9,185 nucleotides of DNA from Flavobacteriaceae bacterium UBA3478 (GTDB lineage Bacteria; Bacteroidota; Bacteroidia; Flavobacteriales; Flavobacteriaceae). Location: positions 1-9,185 of the forward strand of contig DFQX01000039.1 in NCBI GenBank assembly GCA_002381155.1, given 5' to 3'. Shown piece by piece: positions 7,102 to 9,185 of the stretch; positions within the stretch are counted from its first letter, which is position 1; the number at the start of each line of letters is the position of its first letter. The notes beneath the pieces are model-generated. The model did no database searches. It was not told the DNA's origin and saw only the letters and a list, made by a program, of their open reading frames with translations. A program made the position numbers and the translations under genes.

Positions 7102-8481
7102 TTAGGAGCTCATCAAGGTTTTACGCACTTCTTTGACTAGAAAATACGCCGTGATCATAGTAGCTAAAACATCTGCAATAAAGAATGACTGCCATACTCC
7201 TTGTTCTCCATTGAGTGCGGCCATAAGGTACAGCGTTGGAATAAAAAGGATGCCTTGACGAAGTAAAGTAAGCCATAAAGCGGGCTTCACCTTTCCAATA
7301 GCCTGAAAGTAAGCGGCGCCGATAAGTTGTAACGCAATAATTGGAGTAGCCCCGAAAACCCATCGCATGGCAGTACCCACCTTTTCGAGCACAGCAGTAT
7401 TGATGGCAAGTTCCTCTGCACTTAAATCAGGTCGATTGCTTAAAAATAGTTCTGCAATTTGAGTCGGAAACAAAAACAGCAGCACAAAAACCAAAGTGGC
7501 GAGTACAGCTGCAAAGCCAATGGCCTTAACGATCGATTCTTTCACTCGATCAAAGAGCTGAGCTCCGTAATTGTATCCCGCAATAGGAAGAAACCCTTGA
7601 GTTACCCCAAAGACAGGAAACAATGCGAACATCAGTGTGCGCCCAATGATAGCGTATACGGCAATAAGCGCTTCTCCCCCTAGGGTGAAAAGAAGCGTAT
7701 TTAAAATTAAATAGTTAATGCTAGTAGTCGCTTGTCGAGAGAGGGTTACAAAACCTAAAGAGCCCATTTCTTTTAGTAAGTCAATCTTGAAACGAAAATG
7801 ATTCAAAGAGGGTTTAAGACTCGAACCTGTAAGAAAGTGATAAAGAATGTATAGAAAACAAAGAAGATACCCCAGGGTTGTTGCCCAGGCCGCTCCATGC
7901 ATTCCCCAATCAAAAACATAAATGAAAAGATAATCGCTTAAAAGATTAGTCACCGAAGGTATAATCATGGCAACCATCGCAACCTTTGGCTTGCCTTCGG
8001 CTCTGATTACCGTGTTCCCCATCATGGCAAGCCCCAAAAAAGGAACTCCATAGAGTACAATCTGATAATAAACTTTAGCTGGTTCGTAGATAGCCCCTTT
8101 ACCACCAAACGCAGGAATAAAAGTATCCACAAACCCTAGTCCCAGGGCCACCATCAGGGTGCAAATAAGTAAGGTAAGACCGATCTGATTACCAAAAGTG
8201 TAAAGTGCTTTTTCTTGGTCTTTTGCCCCCAAGGCGCGAGACACAATACTCGAACCACCAATACCTACCGCCATTCCTAAGGCTCCAATAAAGAACGAGA
8301 CCGGTAAAACCACATTGATTGCAGCAATTGCGGTAGTGCCAATCCAGTTCCCCACAAACACAGAGTCTACAAGTACATTGAGAGACATTACTAGTATCCC
8401 AATCGATGCAGGAATGGCTTGTTTGACAAGCAGTTTACCGATTGACTCGGTGCCTAATACCTCAGGGCTCAGTTTGGCCAT
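7102..8481 (-). CDS. MATE-family efflux transporter (MepA/DinF-like)
   Basis: 459 residues and about twelve hydrophobic segments spread from residue 20 to 450, the standard size and topology of a MATE exporter with two pseudo-symmetric six-helix halves. Family landmarks are GSSIVSRALGAKD (76-88), IRAEGKPKVAM (159-169), the second-half counterpart QGFLPIAGYNYGA (295-307), and AAYFQAIGKVKPAL (389-402). These resemble the MepA branch of Na+ or H+ coupled multidrug and metabolite exporters in the cytoplasmic membrane. The substrate is not readable from sequence. The ATG at 8481 overlaps the hemH stop by one base (TAATG), so it is probably cotranscribed and translationally coupled with hemH. Whether this links it to porphyrin or heme export is speculation. 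The gene appears intact. Confidence 0.92.
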   Translation of the reverse strand: MAKLSPEVLGTESIGKLLVKQAIPASIGILVMSLNVLVDSVFVGNWIGTTAIAAINVVLPVSFFIGALGMAVGIGGSSIVSRALGAKDQEKALYTFGNQIGLTLLICTLMVALGLGFVDTFIPAFGGKGAIYEPAKVYYQIVLYGVPFLGLAMMGNTVIRAEGKPKVAMVAMIIPSVTNLLSDYLFIYVFDWGMHGAAWATTLGYLLCFLYILYHFLTGSSLKPSLNHFRFKIDLLKEMGSLGFVTLSRQATTSINYLILNTLLFTLGGEALIAVYAIIGRTLMFALFPVFGVTQGFLPIAGYNYGAQLFDRVKESIVKAIGFAAVLATLVFVLLFLFPTQIAELFLSNRPDLSAEELAINTAVLEKVGTAMRWVFGATPIIALQLIGAAYFQAIGKVKPALWLTLLRQGILFIPTLYLMAALNGEQGVWQSFFIADVLATMITAYFLVKEVRKTLMSS

Positions 8482-9185
8482 TAAACAGGTAGTTTGGCAG
8501 TTTCGGCCCAGTCATTTACCCATTGTGCCATGAGCGAAACCCAAGGATCACTGTCATTGAGGCAAGCCACGTGTTTGAAGGCTGATCCCCCTGCTTCGAT
8601 AAATTCTTCTTCACCCTCCATTGCAATCTCCTCAAGGGTTTCTAAACAGTCAGCAACAAAAGCTGGAGTAATCACCACTAGCCTTTTTTTCCCTTCTTTA
8701 GCGAAACGCTCGAATTCATAATCGGTGTAGGGCTTTAACCAAGTGTCCCCTGCTATTCTCGACTGAAATGAACTACTCACCTTTTCTTCAGAAAGACCTA
8801 AATATTTTCTAACCGACTCTGTAGTAGCAAAACACTGATGACGATAACAAGTGTGATGTGCTACTGAGTTGGTATTGCAACAGCTACCATCAATCTTACA
8901 ATGGAATTTTGTGGGGTCTGACTTTCGAATGTGCCGTTCTGGAATGCCGTGATAAGAGAACAACATATGGTCGTATTCGAAATCTTTGAGTTGTTCGGCA
9001 ATGCTATCTCCAAGAACTTTAATGTAATCTTCGTTAGAGTAGAACGCAGGCATTGTGGTTAGCTTCATGCTCGGATGATGCTTTCGCTGATCTTCTAAAG
9101 CCTTTACCACAACCGTTTCGTAACTACTCATCGCGTAGTGCGGATACAATGGCACCAATAACACCTCTGTTACCTCTTTCTCGGC
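8481..9185 (-). CDS. hemH: Ferrochelatase HemH, C-terminal part (5' end off the window)
   Basis: The frame stays open to the right edge; the GTG at 9164 is an internal valine in EVLLVPLYPHYAMSSYET, a core ferrochelatase segment, so the true start is beyond the window. 234 residues are visible (numbered from the codon at 9185). Ferrochelatase inserts Fe2+ into protoporphyrin IX to make heme b, in the cytoplasm or at the membrane face. Visible landmarks are FSYHGIPERH with the metal-site His79, SFQSR and GDTWLKPYTD, and PAFVADCLETLEE with the conserved acidic Glu182. Between them lies a cysteine-rich segment C-x5-CC-x9-C-x4-C (residues 96-118; bases 8832-8900), a candidate iron-sulfur site. The stop overlaps the MATE start as TAATG. 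HemJ, which makes the substrate of HemH, is encoded downstream on the same strand. Confidence 0.95.
   Translation of the reverse strand, partial: AEKEVTEVLLVPLYPHYAMSSYETVVVKALEDQRKHHPSMKLTTMPAFYSNEDYIKVLGDSIAEQLKDFEYDHMLFSYHGIPERHIRKSDPTKFHCKIDGSCCNTNSVAHHTCYRHQCFATTESVRKYLGLSEEKVSSSFQSRIAGDTWLKPYTDYEFERFAKEGKKRLVVITPAFVADCLETLEEIAMEGEEEFIEAGGSAFKHVACLNDSDPWVSLMAQWVNDWAETAKLPV

Noticed and set aside
9162..9164. GTG as the start of ferrochelatase
   Set aside because: It would begin in the middle of a conserved core segment (VLLVPLYPHY), and the frame stays open to the window edge.
1952..9185. A defence, phage or mobile-element system
   Set aside because: All genes belong to housekeeping, transport, signalling or envelope families; there are no transposase, integrase, nuclease, toxin or CRISPR signatures, and no terminal repeats.

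Overview
The window looks like chromosomal DNA from a member of the Bacteroidota, probably a marine-type Flavobacteriales or a relative. The signs are a VPS10/sortilin-like exported propeller protein of a kind common in that phylum, a Tat-exported Gfo/Idh/MocA oxidoreductase, the HemJ route for protoporphyrinogen oxidation, moderate GC, and start codons without clear Shine-Dalgarno sequences. The placement rests on protein character only. I could not run a search, so the genus is unknown.

Layout: the left edge holds the 3' end of a plus-strand plsC-like acyltransferase gene (1-441). It converges on a run of six minus-strand genes that fills the rest of the window. A strong hairpin with a UUCG loop sits in the 26 bp between the two convergent stop codons. 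In transcription order, right to left, the minus-strand genes are: ferrochelatase hemH (cut by the right edge), a MATE-family transporter (TAATG overlap with hemH), a 66 bp gap, a 1029-residue secreted VPS10/Asp-box propeller protein, hemJ (24 bp later, TTG start), a membrane sensor histidine kinase (GTGA overlap with hemJ), a 65 bp gap, and a Tat-signal Gfo/Idh/MocA oxidoreductase that ends at the hairpin. No other convincing terminator separates the six genes, so they may form one long transcription unit or two or three overlapping ones.

Functionally, the array carries the last two steps of protoporphyrin-dependent heme b synthesis: HemJ oxidises protoporphyrinogen IX, and HemH inserts iron into protoporphyrin IX. 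They are separated by the transporter and the propeller gene. Each heme gene overlaps a membrane-protein gene at its 3' end: hemH with the MATE transporter and hemJ with the histidine kinase. Links to porphyrin export or heme-stress sensing are possible but unproven. No gap exceeds 66 bp, and I see no RNA genes, CRISPR array, insertion sequence or phage genes. I do not see a clear new multi-gene system. The most interesting points are the two coupled heme/membrane-protein pairs, the cysteine-rich segment in ferrochelatase, and a hairpin just upstream of the propeller gene's start.
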